Made by a program: the position numbers and the translations under genes | In this document: piece after piece, positions 27,960-36,388 of the stretch | How positions within the stretch are numbered: the stretch's first letter is position 1 | Layout: the number at the start of each line of letters is the position of its first letter | From: Arthrobacter horti | GTDB lineage: Bacteria > Actinomycetota > Actinomycetes > Actinomycetales > Micrococcaceae | Length of the DNA: 64,000 nucleotides | Assembly: GCF_030731045.1 (NCBI RefSeq) | Contig: NZ_JAVALS010000001.1 | Span: 622,532-686,531, forward strand | Reading direction: 5' to 3' | Notes under the pieces: model-generated | The model's input: the letters and a program-made list of their open reading frames with translations, nothing else | Told to the model about the DNA's origin: nothing | Databases searched by the model: none

Positions 27960-28771
27960 CCGAGTTCCCTGATGGTGAGGATCTGCTCGGAACGGCCGAA
28001 CGGGCCGTGGATGTCGTGCAGGACAGTGGACGTCAGTCCGATGCCGTCCGTGCCGAAGGACACCGAATTGTCCAGGCCGAGCCACTCACCGGACGGCTCA
28101 CGGTACATGTGGATCTGCAGATCGGTGTTGGGCCAGGCGTAGCCGCCGGGGCCGGGCGTCTCCCGTGCGGCGATGCCGTTACTGGTGTCCACCAGGCCCA
28201 TGAGCCGCACCCACTCCGGCGAGTCCCCACCATCGGTGAGGAGGTGGCGCGTGGAGACCCAGACACAGCCGTTGCCCTTGCGGTGGTGCGTGGCGACGCG
28301 GATGTCCAAGGAGGCGATGTACCCGCCCGGCCAGAGATGGGAGACGTCGAACGGCTCGCACTCGTCAAGCGGCGGCATGGGCTCGTCCTCGACGGCCGCG
28401 ATCGCCGTGGTGTCGGACGTGACCAGCCGCCATGCGGAGGCGCGGATGGCCACCCGTTCAACACCGCGCGGGTCCGGGGCCACGAGTTCCGCCTGGACCA
28501 GTTCGATCGTCTTGCCCGGGCGGAGCGTCTCGCAGCGCACGGAGAACTCGCCGCCGGGGATCAGGCCGAGGATCTCGAAGGAGAGCCGCGCCATGCGCAG
28601 ATCGGGGCGCGGGGCATACTTGGCCAGTTCGTGGACCATGATGCCGCTGGCGGGGGCCATGTGCTGCTCATGCGGGTTCCAGGCGCCCTGCGCATGGACC
28701 GTCGAGTGGTAGCGTCCGTCGCCGAGCGAGACGTAGTAGGAGTTCCCTTCGGCCAGTTCAGGCAGATTCAC
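27956..28771 (-). CDS. Hot-dog fold acyl-CoA thioesterase-like protein
   Basis: 271 residues with a tandem hot-dog layout like TesB-type or 4HBT_3 thioesterases (GAWNPHEQHMAPASGIMVHEL in the first half, WPNTDLQIHMYREPSGEWLGLD in the second). It probably hydrolyses an acyl-CoA, with the chain unknown. GTG 28771 with AAGGA about 7 nt upstream is chosen; the frame extends to 29266 but that region is antisense to the DedA-like gene frame. The stop overlaps the lipoate-ligase-like gene. Confidence 0.82.
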   Translation of the reverse strand: MNLPELAEGNSYYVSLGDGRYHSTVHAQGAWNPHEQHMAPASGIMVHELAKYAPRPDLRMARLSFEILGLIPGGEFSVRCETLRPGKTIELVQAELVAPDPRGVERVAIRASAWRLVTSDTTAIAAVEDEPMPPLDECEPFDVSHLWPGGYIASLDIRVATHHRKGNGCVWVSTRHLLTDGGDSPEWVRLMGLVDTSNGIAARETPGPGGYAWPNTDLQIHMYREPSGEWLGLDNSVSFGTDGIGLTSTVLHDIHGPFGRSEQILTIRELG

Positions 28772-28824
28772 GCCGGGTCCTTCCTCGCTGGCATGCAGCG
28801 CGCGATGCGTGGACGGCGTGAGGC

Positions 28825-29328
28825 TCAGGGGCTGACGTCGGCGTCCACCGGGGAGACGGCCGCGCTCCCGGAGCGCCGCCGTCGTCGTACAAGAACCAAC
28901 GCTACAACGGCGAGCGCCAGCAGAAGCACTGCGACCCAGGCCCACGGCGAGCCCGTGACGAGGCCGAGCCAGGCGTCGATGAGGGCGAGGATGGCGGTGG
29001 CGTAGAGGAACGCCCAGATGAGCGATCCGAGGGTCACGGCCGGCAGGTAACGCTTCAGGGGCATGCGCCCCGCCCCCGCGCTGAAGTTCACGGCGGTCTG
29101 CACGCCGATGGTGAGGAAGGAGACGACGACGGCGCCGGGCCCCCATTTCGCGATCCAGCGCTGGGCGGTGCCCGCCTTCGCCCCGGTCAGCCGGGCGGCG
29201 AGGCGCGTCTTCTCGAGCCCGTTCACGGCCCCGCGGCCCAGCCAGTAGGTGGCGTTGGCGCGGCACATGACGATCACGAACAGAGCCGGGAACGCCACAT
29301 GGAACGGGAGATTGAGGAGGAAGTCCAT
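28825..29328 (-). CDS. DedA-family membrane protein
   Basis: 167 residues, small membrane protein. Start at ATG 29328 (MDFLLNLPFHVAFPALFVIV). The segments RANATYWLGRGAV and FLTIGVQTAVNFSAGAGRMPLKRYL match the DedA/VTT core (Arg and Gly-rich re-entrant loop), with two more hydrophobic helices and a basic C-terminal tail. DedA proteins flip or recycle lipid carriers or maintain proton-motive-force balance. It is shorter than typical (about 200) and lacks most of the N-terminal helix. Confidence 0.8.
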   Translation of the reverse strand: MDFLLNLPFHVAFPALFVIVMCRANATYWLGRGAVNGLEKTRLAARLTGAKAGTAQRWIAKWGPGAVVVSFLTIGVQTAVNFSAGAGRMPLKRYLPAVTLGSLIWAFLYATAILALIDAWLGLVTGSPWAWVAVLLLALAVVALVLVRRRRRSGSAAVSPVDADVSP

Positions 29329-29405
29329 CCCTTCAAGTCTGCCGCATCGGGCGTTCGAGCCGCGGCGACAGGGTGTCAGCAAAGCCGGCCGCCCTGTCGA
29401 ACCGC

Positions 29406-30179
29406 TCAGTGACGGAGGAAGTCCTTCAGGATCGGGCTGACCACCGCGGGATCCGCGTTGTGGGTCTGGCCTGGGGCGGCGTCCACCGCGGCGCCGGGGA
29501 CCGCGGCCGCGACGGCGCGGGCCGAGTTCTCCGCCCAGGCGGGGCTGCCGCCACCGTAGAGGGACAGCACCGGGGCGGTGATGCGGCCCAGGGTGTCCGC
29601 GGGCACCTGGGCGTCCGCCACGATGGTGAGGTCATAGAAGAGGGTGGGGGCCAGTGCCACCATGGCCGGCCAGAAGGGGCTCTGCCGGATCCCGTCGTCC
29701 CACGGCGCCCCCGTGTGGCGGATGAACGACTCCACCGCGTCGCCGGGTTCGTCACCGGACGCCATGGCGCGCACGCGGTCCGCGTAGTCCTTCCAGCCTT
29801 CAGGTTCCCGAGTGGTGAGGAAGGGAGGCTCATAGGTGGTGAGGGTGGTCATCGGCACGCCTGCCGCGGCCGCCTTGAGGGAGAGGATGGCGCCGGAGGA
29901 ATGCCCGTAGACGTTCACGGCGCCGCCCAGCTGCTCGATGACGGCCGCGAGATCCTCGATCTCCCGTTCCACGGACCACGGCGTGCTCTCGCGGGTGTCA
30001 CCCTTTCCCCGCCGGTCCAGGCACACCACCGTCCAGTCGTCCGCCAGGTGCGGGACATAGGCCAGCGCGGACTGGCGCGGACTCAGGGCACCGCCCACGA
30101 ACAGCACCGGCGCCCCTTCCCCGTGGGTTTCGTAGGCGATGCGGGTGCCGTCCGCGGACGTGGCATAGGAGACCGTCAT
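29406..30179 (-). CDS. Alpha/beta hydrolase
   Basis: 257 residues from ATG 30179. Nucleophile elbow VYGHSSGA, acid candidate in SLYGGGSPAW region and His in PGQTHNADP near the C-terminus. DRRGKGDT is the loop before the elbow. Substrate unknown; similar proteins act on small esters. TGTAAT (30191-30186), 5 of 6 bases of the -10 consensus, is 6 nt before the ATG, so the mRNA is likely leaderless. Divergent from the mycoredoxin gene. Confidence 0.85.
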   Translation of the reverse strand: MTVSYATSADGTRIAYETHGEGAPVLFVGGALSPRQSALAYVPHLADDWTVVCLDRRGKGDTRESTPWSVEREIEDLAAVIEQLGGAVNVYGHSSGAILSLKAAAAGVPMTTLTTYEPPFLTTREPEGWKDYADRVRAMASGDEPGDAVESFIRHTGAPWDDGIRQSPFWPAMVALAPTLFYDLTIVADAQVPADTLGRITAPVLSLYGGGSPAWAENSARAVAAAVPGAAVDAAPGQTHNADPAVVSPILKDFLRH

Positions 30180-30305
30180 GGCGTCATTACACCCCAGAAC
30201 GACCGTCGTGTCACGAACGCCGGGAAGGACGCCATCACCCGGGAAGGATTTGCGGCCACGTAGTGTTGAGGAGGACATCGATCACCCAGACGTAAAGGAC
30301 CTTTC

Positions 30306-30563
30306 GTGGACTTCACCCCCGCCTCCGGCACCATCACCATGTTCTCCACCGAATGGTGCGGCTACTGCAAGCGCCTGAAGAAGCAGCTCGACGCCCAGGG
30401 CATCGGCTACCAGGAGATCAACATCGAAGAGGTGGCGGGCACCGCGGAGCTCGTGGAGCAGCTCAACGGCGGCAACCGCACGGTCCCCACCGTGCTGTTC
30501 CCGGACGGCTCCGCCGCCACCAACCCGAGCGCTGCCGAGGTGAAGCAGAAGCTGGGCGTCTGA
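30306..30563 (+). CDS. mrx1: Mycoredoxin (glutaredoxin-like thioredoxin-fold protein)
   Basis: 85 residues, thioredoxin fold. Active site WCGYC (Cys18, Cys21) and cis-Pro TVPTV with FPDGS match mycoredoxin-1. It would reduce mycothiol-mixed disulfides in the cytoplasm of a mycothiol-using actinobacterium. GTG 30306 has AAAGGA 6 nt upstream. A strong hairpin follows the stop. Confidence 0.92.
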   Translation: MDFTPASGTITMFSTEWCGYCKRLKKQLDAQGIGYQEINIEEVAGTAELVEQLNGGNRTVPTVLFPDGSAATNPSAAEVKQKLGV

Positions 30564-30579
30564 GACTCCCTTCACCGGC

Positions 30580-30621
30580 ACGACGGCGCGTCGCCCCACG
30601 TCAGGGGCGGCGCGCCGTCGT
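30580..30621 (+). terminator. Terminator after the mycoredoxin gene
   Basis: ACGACGGCGCGTCGCCCC (30580-30597) pairs with GGGGCGGCGCGCCGTCGT across a 6-nt loop, 18 bp with one G-U pair. It lies 17 nt past the stop. The T run is weak. Confidence 0.75.
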
Positions 30622-30670
30622 CGTCTCCTCCTCCCCCGGGGCCTCCCAGAGGGCTCCAAGGCTGGCCCTT

Positions 30671-30676
30671 TAGACT
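30671..30676 (+). promoter_or_regulatory. -10 element of the transglycosylase gene
   Basis: TAGACT is 7 nt before ATG 30684, with no ribosome binding site between. Probable leaderless start. Confidence 0.5.
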
Positions 30677-30683
30677 CACCCGC

Positions 30684-31730
30684 ATGCGCCCCGACCGTCC
30701 GACGAATGCCTGGCCGCCCGCACCCACCGGACGCATCGAGGCTCAGCGGCCCCTTCCTGAGGAGTACGAGGAGGAGACCGAGGCCTGGGAGCGACAGCCG
30801 GCCGGCCGGTGCGAGCCCGGCGAGCGCAGCGACCCCGGCGAGCGCAAGGCACCGAAGCCTCCCAGGGCACCCCGCGCACGGAAGCCCAAGCCGGCCGGTA
30901 CTCCCAGCCGGCGGCGGAAGGCCTGGAAGCGGGTCGGGGTGGGCGTCGTCGTGGTCCTTGTGGCGCAGTTCCTCTCCGTGGTGAGCTACAACTGGTTCAC
31001 TCCCCCGCGCACGTCGTTCATGCTGCAGACGGGTGAGCCGACCGTCTATCAGTACGTGTCGATCGACCACATCAGCCGCTTTGCGCTCGCCGCGACGATC
31101 GCCCACGAGGACGAACAGCTCGGCACCCGGGTGGGTGCGTTCACCTGGGATGAGCTGACCCAGCGGGCGCAGGCCTGGAGCAAAGGCGAGAAGGACCCGA
31201 GCGGATCCACCATCCCCCAGCAGCTGGTCAAGAACATCTACCTGTGGCCGGATCAGGACCCGTTCCGGAAGGGGCTGGAGGCCGGACTGTCCACGGAGAT
31301 GAGCCTCACGGTGCCGTCCAAGCGCGTCCTGGAGCTGTACCTGAACTATGCGCAGTTCGCACCCAAGCTCTACGGGATCTGCGCGGCCAGCTGGTACTAC
31401 TTCGACACTCCACCCTGGGCCATGACGGAGCACCAGGCCGGTCAGCTCATGGGCGTTTTGCCGTTGCCGGAGCGCGTGCGCAGGAATCCGAACGGCGGCA
31501 TCGATCTGGGGCCGGCCGCCGACCCACTGGCCTGGGACCTCATCAACGGTGCGGCCAATGTGTGGGTCCCGCGGCAGATCGAGGGCATGGGCGGCTGGCA
31601 GGCCACGGTGGCGACGGTGGGCATCACCGACACGGCGAACGATCATGCGGCTCAGCGTTCCAATACCGATGCGTGCTCCACCATGCCGGATGCCGTGGCG
31701 AAGCGGATCGCCTCCGAGACGGGGCACTGA
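30684..31730 (+). CDS. mtgA: GT51 peptidoglycan glycosyltransferase, monofunctional
   Basis: 348 residues. A Pro/Lys/Glu-rich cytoplasmic N-terminus is followed by one membrane helix near 85-100 (VGVGVVVVLVAQFLSVV) and a single GT51 domain. Conserved blocks are AATIAHEDEQLGT (catalytic Glu), GSTIPQQLVKNIYL, RKGLEA and KRVLELYLNYAQF. No transpeptidase domain follows, so it is a monofunctional transglycosylase that polymerises lipid II outside the membrane. Confidence 0.92.
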   Translation: MRPDRPTNAWPPAPTGRIEAQRPLPEEYEEETEAWERQPAGRCEPGERSDPGERKAPKPPRAPRARKPKPAGTPSRRRKAWKRVGVGVVVVLVAQFLSVVSYNWFTPPRTSFMLQTGEPTVYQYVSIDHISRFALAATIAHEDEQLGTRVGAFTWDELTQRAQAWSKGEKDPSGSTIPQQLVKNIYLWPDQDPFRKGLEAGLSTEMSLTVPSKRVLELYLNYAQFAPKLYGICAASWYYFDTPPWAMTEHQAGQLMGVLPLPERVRRNPNGGIDLGPAADPLAWDLINGAANVWVPRQIEGMGGWQATVATVGITDTANDHAAQRSNTDACSTMPDAVAKRIASETGH

Positions 31731-31761
31731 CCCGGGCCTGCCTCGGTCTGCCCCGCCGGCA

Positions 31762-31794
31762 GTTCACATGGCGGTCATCTCCGCGTCACCCGGA
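31762..31794 (+). promoter_or_regulatory. Three-unit PHO box upstream of phospholipase C
   Basis: Three contiguous 11-bp direct repeats, GTTCACATGGC, GGTCATCTCCG and CGTCACCCGGA, fit the actinobacterial PhoP consensus (G/C)(T/G)TCAYnnn. They lie 68-100 bp before ATG 31862, where PhoP would activate. This suggests phosphate-starvation control of the phospholipase. Identified by eye; the exact match to this organism's PhoP is unknown. Confidence 0.65.
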
Positions 31795-31861
31795 TCCTTC
31801 ACAGTGAGGTCCTGGGGCACTCGCGGGGATGATCATTGACCTCTCACAGGAGAACACCGCC

Positions 31862-33919
31862 ATGCCACAGCTCAACCGCCGGCGCTTCATGCAGCTCGGC
31901 GCCGCGACCACTGCCGCCACCGCCATCTCCCAGACCCTGGGGCAGAGCCTGGCCCGGGCCGCGTCCATCCCGGCCAACCGGGCCACCGGATCCCTGCAGG
32001 ACGTGGAGCACATCGTGGTGTTCATGCAGGAGAACCGCTCCTTCGACACGTACTTCGGCACGTTCAAGGGAGCGCGGGGCTTCGGCGATCCGCACCCGGC
32101 CGTCCTCCCGTCCGGCAAGGACGTGTGGCACCAGTTCGACGGCACCCGTGAGGTCCTGCCGTTCCACCCGAGCGCGCCGGACCTCGGCCTGCAGTTCCTG
32201 GAGGATCTGGACCACAACTGGGGCATGACCCACAAGGCCTTCAACAAGGGCAATTACGATCAGTGGCTCCCGGCCAAGACGGACGCCACCATGTCCTACT
32301 ACGAGCAGACGGACATCCCGTTCCACACCGCGCTCGCAGACGCCTTCACCCTCTGCGACCAGTACCACTGCTCGGTTCTGGGCCCCACGGATCCGAACCG
32401 CTACTACATGTTCACCGGCTTCACAGGCAACGATTACAAGGGCGGTGGCCCGGACCTGTGGAACGCCGAGGTCGGCTATGACTGGAGCACCTACCCGGAG
32501 GAGCTGGAGAAGGCCGGGGTGAGCTGGAAGGTCTACCAGGACGCCGGCACCGGGTTGACCGGCCCGAACTGGGGCTGGACCGGCAACGCCTACATCGGCA
32601 ACTACGGCGACAACGCCCTGCTGTACTTCCACCAGTACCAGAATGCGGCGCCGGGCAGTCCGCTGTACGACAAGGCGCGGACCGGCACGGACGCCGTGCA
32701 CGGGGACGACTTCTTCCGGATCTTCCGCGAGGACGTCACCTCCGGCAAGTTGCCGCAGGTCTCCTACATCGTGGCCCCGGAAGCGTACACGGAGCACGCC
32801 AACTGGCCCCCGAACTACGGCGCCTGGTACGCCGCGCAGATCCTGGACATCCTGACCTCCAACCCGGACGTGTGGAGCAAAACGGCGCTGCTGTTCATGT
32901 ACGACGAGAATGACGGCCTGTTCGACCACGTGGTCCCGCCGCACCCGAACACGCCGGACATCCCGGGCGCCTCCACCGTCTCCACCGAGGGCGAGTGGTA
33001 TGACGGCCGCAAGACCGCCTCCGGCAAGAAGGACATCCCCGGTCACTACGGTCTGGGCGTGCGGGTGCCCATGATCGTCGCCTCCCCGTGGAGCATGGGC
33101 GGCTGGGTCTGCTCCGAGACCTTCGACCACACCTCGATCGTCCGGTTCATCGAGCAGCGCTTCGGGGTGAAGTCCCCGAACGTCTCACCGTGGCGTCGCA
33201 CGGTCTCCGGCGATCTCACGAGCGCCTTCGACTTCTCGGCTTCCGGCGGCGCCGTGCCGGCCATGCCGCCCACCGCCCAGTACAAGCCGGCCGACGCGAA
33301 CCGCCACCCCAGCTACTACCCGGTCCCTCCGGCACAGAACTCGATGCCGAAGCAGACCCCGGGCACGCGCCCGTCGCGCCGTCTGGGCTACGCACTGGAC
33401 GTCGAGACGAAGCTGTCCGGCGGCAAGCTCACCGCCCGCTGGGCCAACGGCGGTGTGCTGGGCTCCCACGTGCAGGTGCGGTCCACCCTGCTTCCTGCCG
33501 GACCCTACTCGTACACGATCGGCGCGGGCGCCTCACTGGACGCCGTCTGGGATCTCGGACCGGCCTACGACGTGCAGATGCACGGCCCGGCGGGCTGGCA
33601 CCGCCGCTATGCGGGCACGACGGCGACCGCCGACGTCCGCGTCACGGTGGCCGGCGACGGGGCGGCCGCGCACGCCCGGTTCCGGATCGAGAACAGCGGG
33701 GGCACCGCCGTCGAGCTGCGGCTGGCGGACGCGTACGCGGACGGCGCCCGGACGCTGTCCCTGAACCCGGGCCAGGCGAGCACCGTGGTGGTCCCCACCC
33801 GCGGCGGCTGGTACGACCTCACTGTCACTTCGGCACAGGATCCCACGCTGGTCCGGGTGCTCGCGGGACGGCTGGAGAACGCGGGGTCGCTGACCAGCGA
33901 TCCTCAGCTCGGCAAGTAG
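31862..33919 (+). CDS. Tat-exported phosphocholine-specific phospholipase C
   Basis: 685 residues from ATG 31862, which has CAGGAGAA about 8 nt upstream. Twin-arginine signal QLNRRRFMQLGAATTAAT. The catalytic phosphoesterase domain contains ENRSFDTYFG, LGPTDPNRYYMFTG, EHANWPPNYGAWYA and DENDGLFDHV, as in non-haemolytic PlcN and acid phosphatase-like enzymes. Two C-terminal beta-sandwich domains (DUF756-like) follow from about residue 490. It would release phosphocholine from phosphatidylcholine or sphingomyelin outside the cell. Consistent with phosphate scavenging under a PHO box. Confidence 0.93.
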   Translation: MPQLNRRRFMQLGAATTAATAISQTLGQSLARAASIPANRATGSLQDVEHIVVFMQENRSFDTYFGTFKGARGFGDPHPAVLPSGKDVWHQFDGTREVLPFHPSAPDLGLQFLEDLDHNWGMTHKAFNKGNYDQWLPAKTDATMSYYEQTDIPFHTALADAFTLCDQYHCSVLGPTDPNRYYMFTGFTGNDYKGGGPDLWNAEVGYDWSTYPEELEKAGVSWKVYQDAGTGLTGPNWGWTGNAYIGNYGDNALLYFHQYQNAAPGSPLYDKARTGTDAVHGDDFFRIFREDVTSGKLPQVSYIVAPEAYTEHANWPPNYGAWYAAQILDILTSNPDVWSKTALLFMYDENDGLFDHVVPPHPNTPDIPGASTVSTEGEWYDGRKTASGKKDIPGHYGLGVRVPMIVASPWSMGGWVCSETFDHTSIVRFIEQRFGVKSPNVSPWRRTVSGDLTSAFDFSASGGAVPAMPPTAQYKPADANRHPSYYPVPPAQNSMPKQTPGTRPSRRLGYALDVETKLSGGKLTARWANGGVLGSHVQVRSTLLPAGPYSYTIGAGASLDAVWDLGPAYDVQMHGPAGWHRRYAGTTATADVRVTVAGDGAAAHARFRIENSGGTAVELRLADAYADGARTLSLNPGQASTVVVPTRGGWYDLTVTSAQDPTLVRVLAGRLENAGSLTSDPQLGK

Positions 33920-33938
33920 TCCGGCCGGCATCACGCGG

Positions 33939-33976
33939 ACGCGGGCGGGGCGGGCGATGGCCCGCCCCGCCCGCGT
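33939..33976. terminator. Bidirectional terminator between phospholipase and MFS genes
   Basis: A 17-bp perfect GC-rich stem (ACGCGGGCGGGGCGGGC and complement) with loop GATG separates two convergent genes. Confidence 0.75.
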
Positions 33977-33991
33977 GCGTGAGGCTGTGCG

Positions 33992-35329
33992 TCAGGCCCG
34001 GCGCGCGATTCTCAGCAGCGGCAGGTAGCGGCGCCGGCGCACCTGGAGCTCCAGCCTCCCCTGCCGGGCCAGAATCAGGGACACCACCGCGGCTGCCGCG
34101 GCAGGCACGATCCCGGAAATGAACAGGGAAAGGTGCGGGCCGAAGTGCTCGGCGATTGCCCCCATCATTGGCCCGCCGAGCGCTTGACCGCCCATGAAGA
34201 CCATCAGGTAGAGGCTCATGACCCGGCCCCGGATCGCCGTGTTGGCGCTCGTCTGGACCATCTGGTTGCTCGCGGTAAGGAACAGGAGCGAGCAGAACCC
34301 GGAGCAGACCATCATGGCGCAGAACACGGGCAGGCTGGGCGCGAGAGACGCGAGGCAGAGCATCACCCCGTAGGCGCCCGCGGCGAACACGACGGAACGG
34401 AGCTGCAGCCGGCGACGGCGTGTGGACGAGATCGCGCCTGCCAGGGCGCCGAGGGCGAGCATCGCGTTCAGGAGCCCGTACCCGCCCGCCCCGATGCCGT
34501 ACACGTGGTCGGCGAAGGCCGCCAGTTGCACGGGGAGACTCAGGGCGAAGAGCGCGACGATCCCGGCCGTGAGAGCCGGCCAGTAGATGGTGGGCTTGCG
34601 CAGGACATAGCGCACCCCCTCCCGGACCATGCCTTTCTGGCGGGGCGCCGGGGCGCTGAGGTGCAGCCGGTCCACGCGCATGGCGGACAAGGTCAGGACG
34701 GTGCAGCAGCAGGCGGCCGTGTTGAGGGCGAAAGCCCAGCCGGCACCGACGGCATTGAGGAGGACGCCGGCCAGGAAGGGCCCGATCAGGCCGCCGAGCT
34801 GGAAGATCGTGGAGTTGACGCTGATGGCGTTCTTCAGATGCGTGGGGCCGACGAGTTCATTGACGAAAACCTGGCGGGCCGGCTGATCGAGGACGGTGGC
34901 CAGGCCGAGCAGGAGGGCGATGACGTAGCAATGCCACACCTGGATGGTCCCGGTGAGCGCAAGGACGGCCAGGGCGGCGGCGAGGACGGCGGCCGTGCTC
35001 TGCGTGATCATCAGGATGCGCCGCTTGGGGAAGCGGTCTGCAACCGCTCCGCCCCACGGCGCCAGGACCAGCGAGGGAAGGAACTGCAGAGCGGCCGTGA
35101 CACCCACCGCGGCGACAGAGCCGGAGAGCTGCAGGACCAGCCAGTCCTGGGCGATGCGCTGCATCCACATCGCGATCATCGCCACGAAGTGGCCCGCGGC
35201 GAAGATCCGGAAGTTGGGCACGCTGAGGGAATTGAACGTCTGACGCCACGGGAGGCGCTCGGCCACGAGGCCGACGGGCTGGGTGATGGGGTGGGAGATG
35301 GACTGGGAAGCTGCCGATGGGGGCGTCAC
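33992..35329 (-). CDS. MFS transporter (EntS-like exporter)
   Basis: 445 residues, about twelve membrane helices. Typical MFS_3/EntS features are PNFRIFAAGHFVAMIAMWMQ, GGAVADRFPKRRILM between helices 2 and 3, and QPARQVFVNELVGPTHLKNA. It is probably a drug or siderophore exporter; substrate unknown. GTG 35329 is chosen because GAGGA lies 6 nt upstream, rather than the open ATG at 35392. It is divergent from a LysR gene, its likely regulator. Confidence 0.9.
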   Translation of the reverse strand: MTPPSAASQSISHPITQPVGLVAERLPWRQTFNSLSVPNFRIFAAGHFVAMIAMWMQRIAQDWLVLQLSGSVAAVGVTAALQFLPSLVLAPWGGAVADRFPKRRILMITQSTAAVLAAALAVLALTGTIQVWHCYVIALLLGLATVLDQPARQVFVNELVGPTHLKNAISVNSTIFQLGGLIGPFLAGVLLNAVGAGWAFALNTAACCCTVLTLSAMRVDRLHLSAPAPRQKGMVREGVRYVLRKPTIYWPALTAGIVALFALSLPVQLAAFADHVYGIGAGGYGLLNAMLALGALAGAISSTRRRRLQLRSVVFAAGAYGVMLCLASLAPSLPVFCAMMVCSGFCSLLFLTASNQMVQTSANTAIRGRVMSLYLMVFMGGQALGGPMMGAIAEHFGPHLSLFISGIVPAAAAAVVSLILARQGRLELQVRRRRYLPLLRIARRA

Positions 35330-35418
35330 GGGGAATCCTCGGGTCGGGCTCTGTGGTGGGGTCACCTTCCACGGTATGGTTGCGGCGAACATTGCAGAAG
35401 AGAATTATGTCTATAAGT

Positions 35419-35461
35419 GGTATTGCAAAACGCAATACCTCGGATTGCCCGGAATTCCGGG
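35419..35461. promoter_or_regulatory. LysR-type operator candidates between MFS and lysR
   Basis: GGTATTG-N7-CAATACC (35419-35439) is a perfect 7-bp inverted repeat containing the T-N11-A pattern of LysR sites. Nine bp on, CCCGGAATTCCGGG (35448-35461) is a perfect 14-bp palindrome. Both are in the divergent promoter region of the LysR gene and the MFS exporter, where autoregulation and exporter control usually sit. Confidence 0.6.
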
Positions 35462-35500
35462 GAACCCGAACCGCCGGCAGCCCTCGGGAGGGACCCTCCG

Positions 35501-36349
35501 ATGTTCGACCCTGTTCACTTGCGGTCCTTCCTGGCCGTCGCGGACACCCTGAGCTTCACCAGGGCCGCCGAGCGCCTGGGGCTCGCGCAGCCGACCGTGA
35601 GCCAGCACGTGCAGAAGCTCGAAGCCGAAGCCGGGCGCGCGCTGGTGGTGCGGGACACCCGGGAGGTCCGGCTGACGGACAACGGGGATGCGATGGCCGG
35701 CTTCGCCCGGACCATCCTGGCCGAGCACGACGCGGCGGGCCGCTACTTCGCCGGTTCCGCCATGAAGGGGCGCCTGCGCTTCGGCGCCGCGGACGACCTG
35801 GCCGGCACCAGTCTGCCGAAGATCCTCCGGGAGTTCCGGCAGCTGTACCCGGAGATCAACCTGGAGCTCACCGTGGGGCAGAGCGATCAGCTGCACCGCC
35901 GCCTGGAGTCGGGACAGCTGGACCTCATCTTCGTGAAATGGGTGGCCGGCACCGCGGAAGGCGAGGTCGCCCGGCACGACACCTTCGCCTGGGTGGGCCT
36001 GGAGCAGACCGTCCTGCCGCCGTCGGCCCCGGTCCCCCTGGTCGCCTACCCGGCCCCGAGCCTGAGCCGGCGCCTGGCGATCGATGCACTCGAGCGGCAT
36101 GGGCGGCAGTGGAAGGTCACGTGTTCCACCCGGCAGATCGCGGGGGTGCTCGCGGCGGTGCGGGCCGGCCTGGGCGTTGCGGTCATGCCCTCCACGCTGG
36201 TGCCGGAGGACCTGGCCGTCATCACCCGGCGCTTCGACCTGCCGCCGGTGGGAGATGTGGACTTCACACTCCTGCGCAATCCCCTGGCGAACGCCGAGGT
36301 GATCGACGCCCTGATCCGGGCCATCGTGGGACGGGGGCTCAAGTGGTGA
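35501..36349 (+). CDS. LysR-family transcriptional regulator
   Basis: 282 residues. The N-terminal winged helix-turn-helix (LRSFLAVADTLSFTRAAERL, LAQPTVSQHVQKLE) is clear, followed by a LysR substrate-binding domain (GRLRFGAADDLAGTSLPKIL, AVRAGLGVAVMPS). ATG 35501 has GGAGGG about 9 nt upstream. It likely controls the divergent exporter by responding to an unknown small molecule. Confidence 0.92.
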   Translation: MFDPVHLRSFLAVADTLSFTRAAERLGLAQPTVSQHVQKLEAEAGRALVVRDTREVRLTDNGDAMAGFARTILAEHDAAGRYFAGSAMKGRLRFGAADDLAGTSLPKILREFRQLYPEINLELTVGQSDQLHRRLESGQLDLIFVKWVAGTAEGEVARHDTFAWVGLEQTVLPPSAPVPLVAYPAPSLSRRLAIDALERHGRQWKVTCSTRQIAGVLAAVRAGLGVAVMPSTLVPEDLAVITRRFDLPPVGDVDFTLLRNPLANAEVIDALIRAIVGRGLKW

Positions 36350-36388
36350 GCGGCCCCCGGCCGCCGGGACGGCTCGGCGGCGGTTGAA

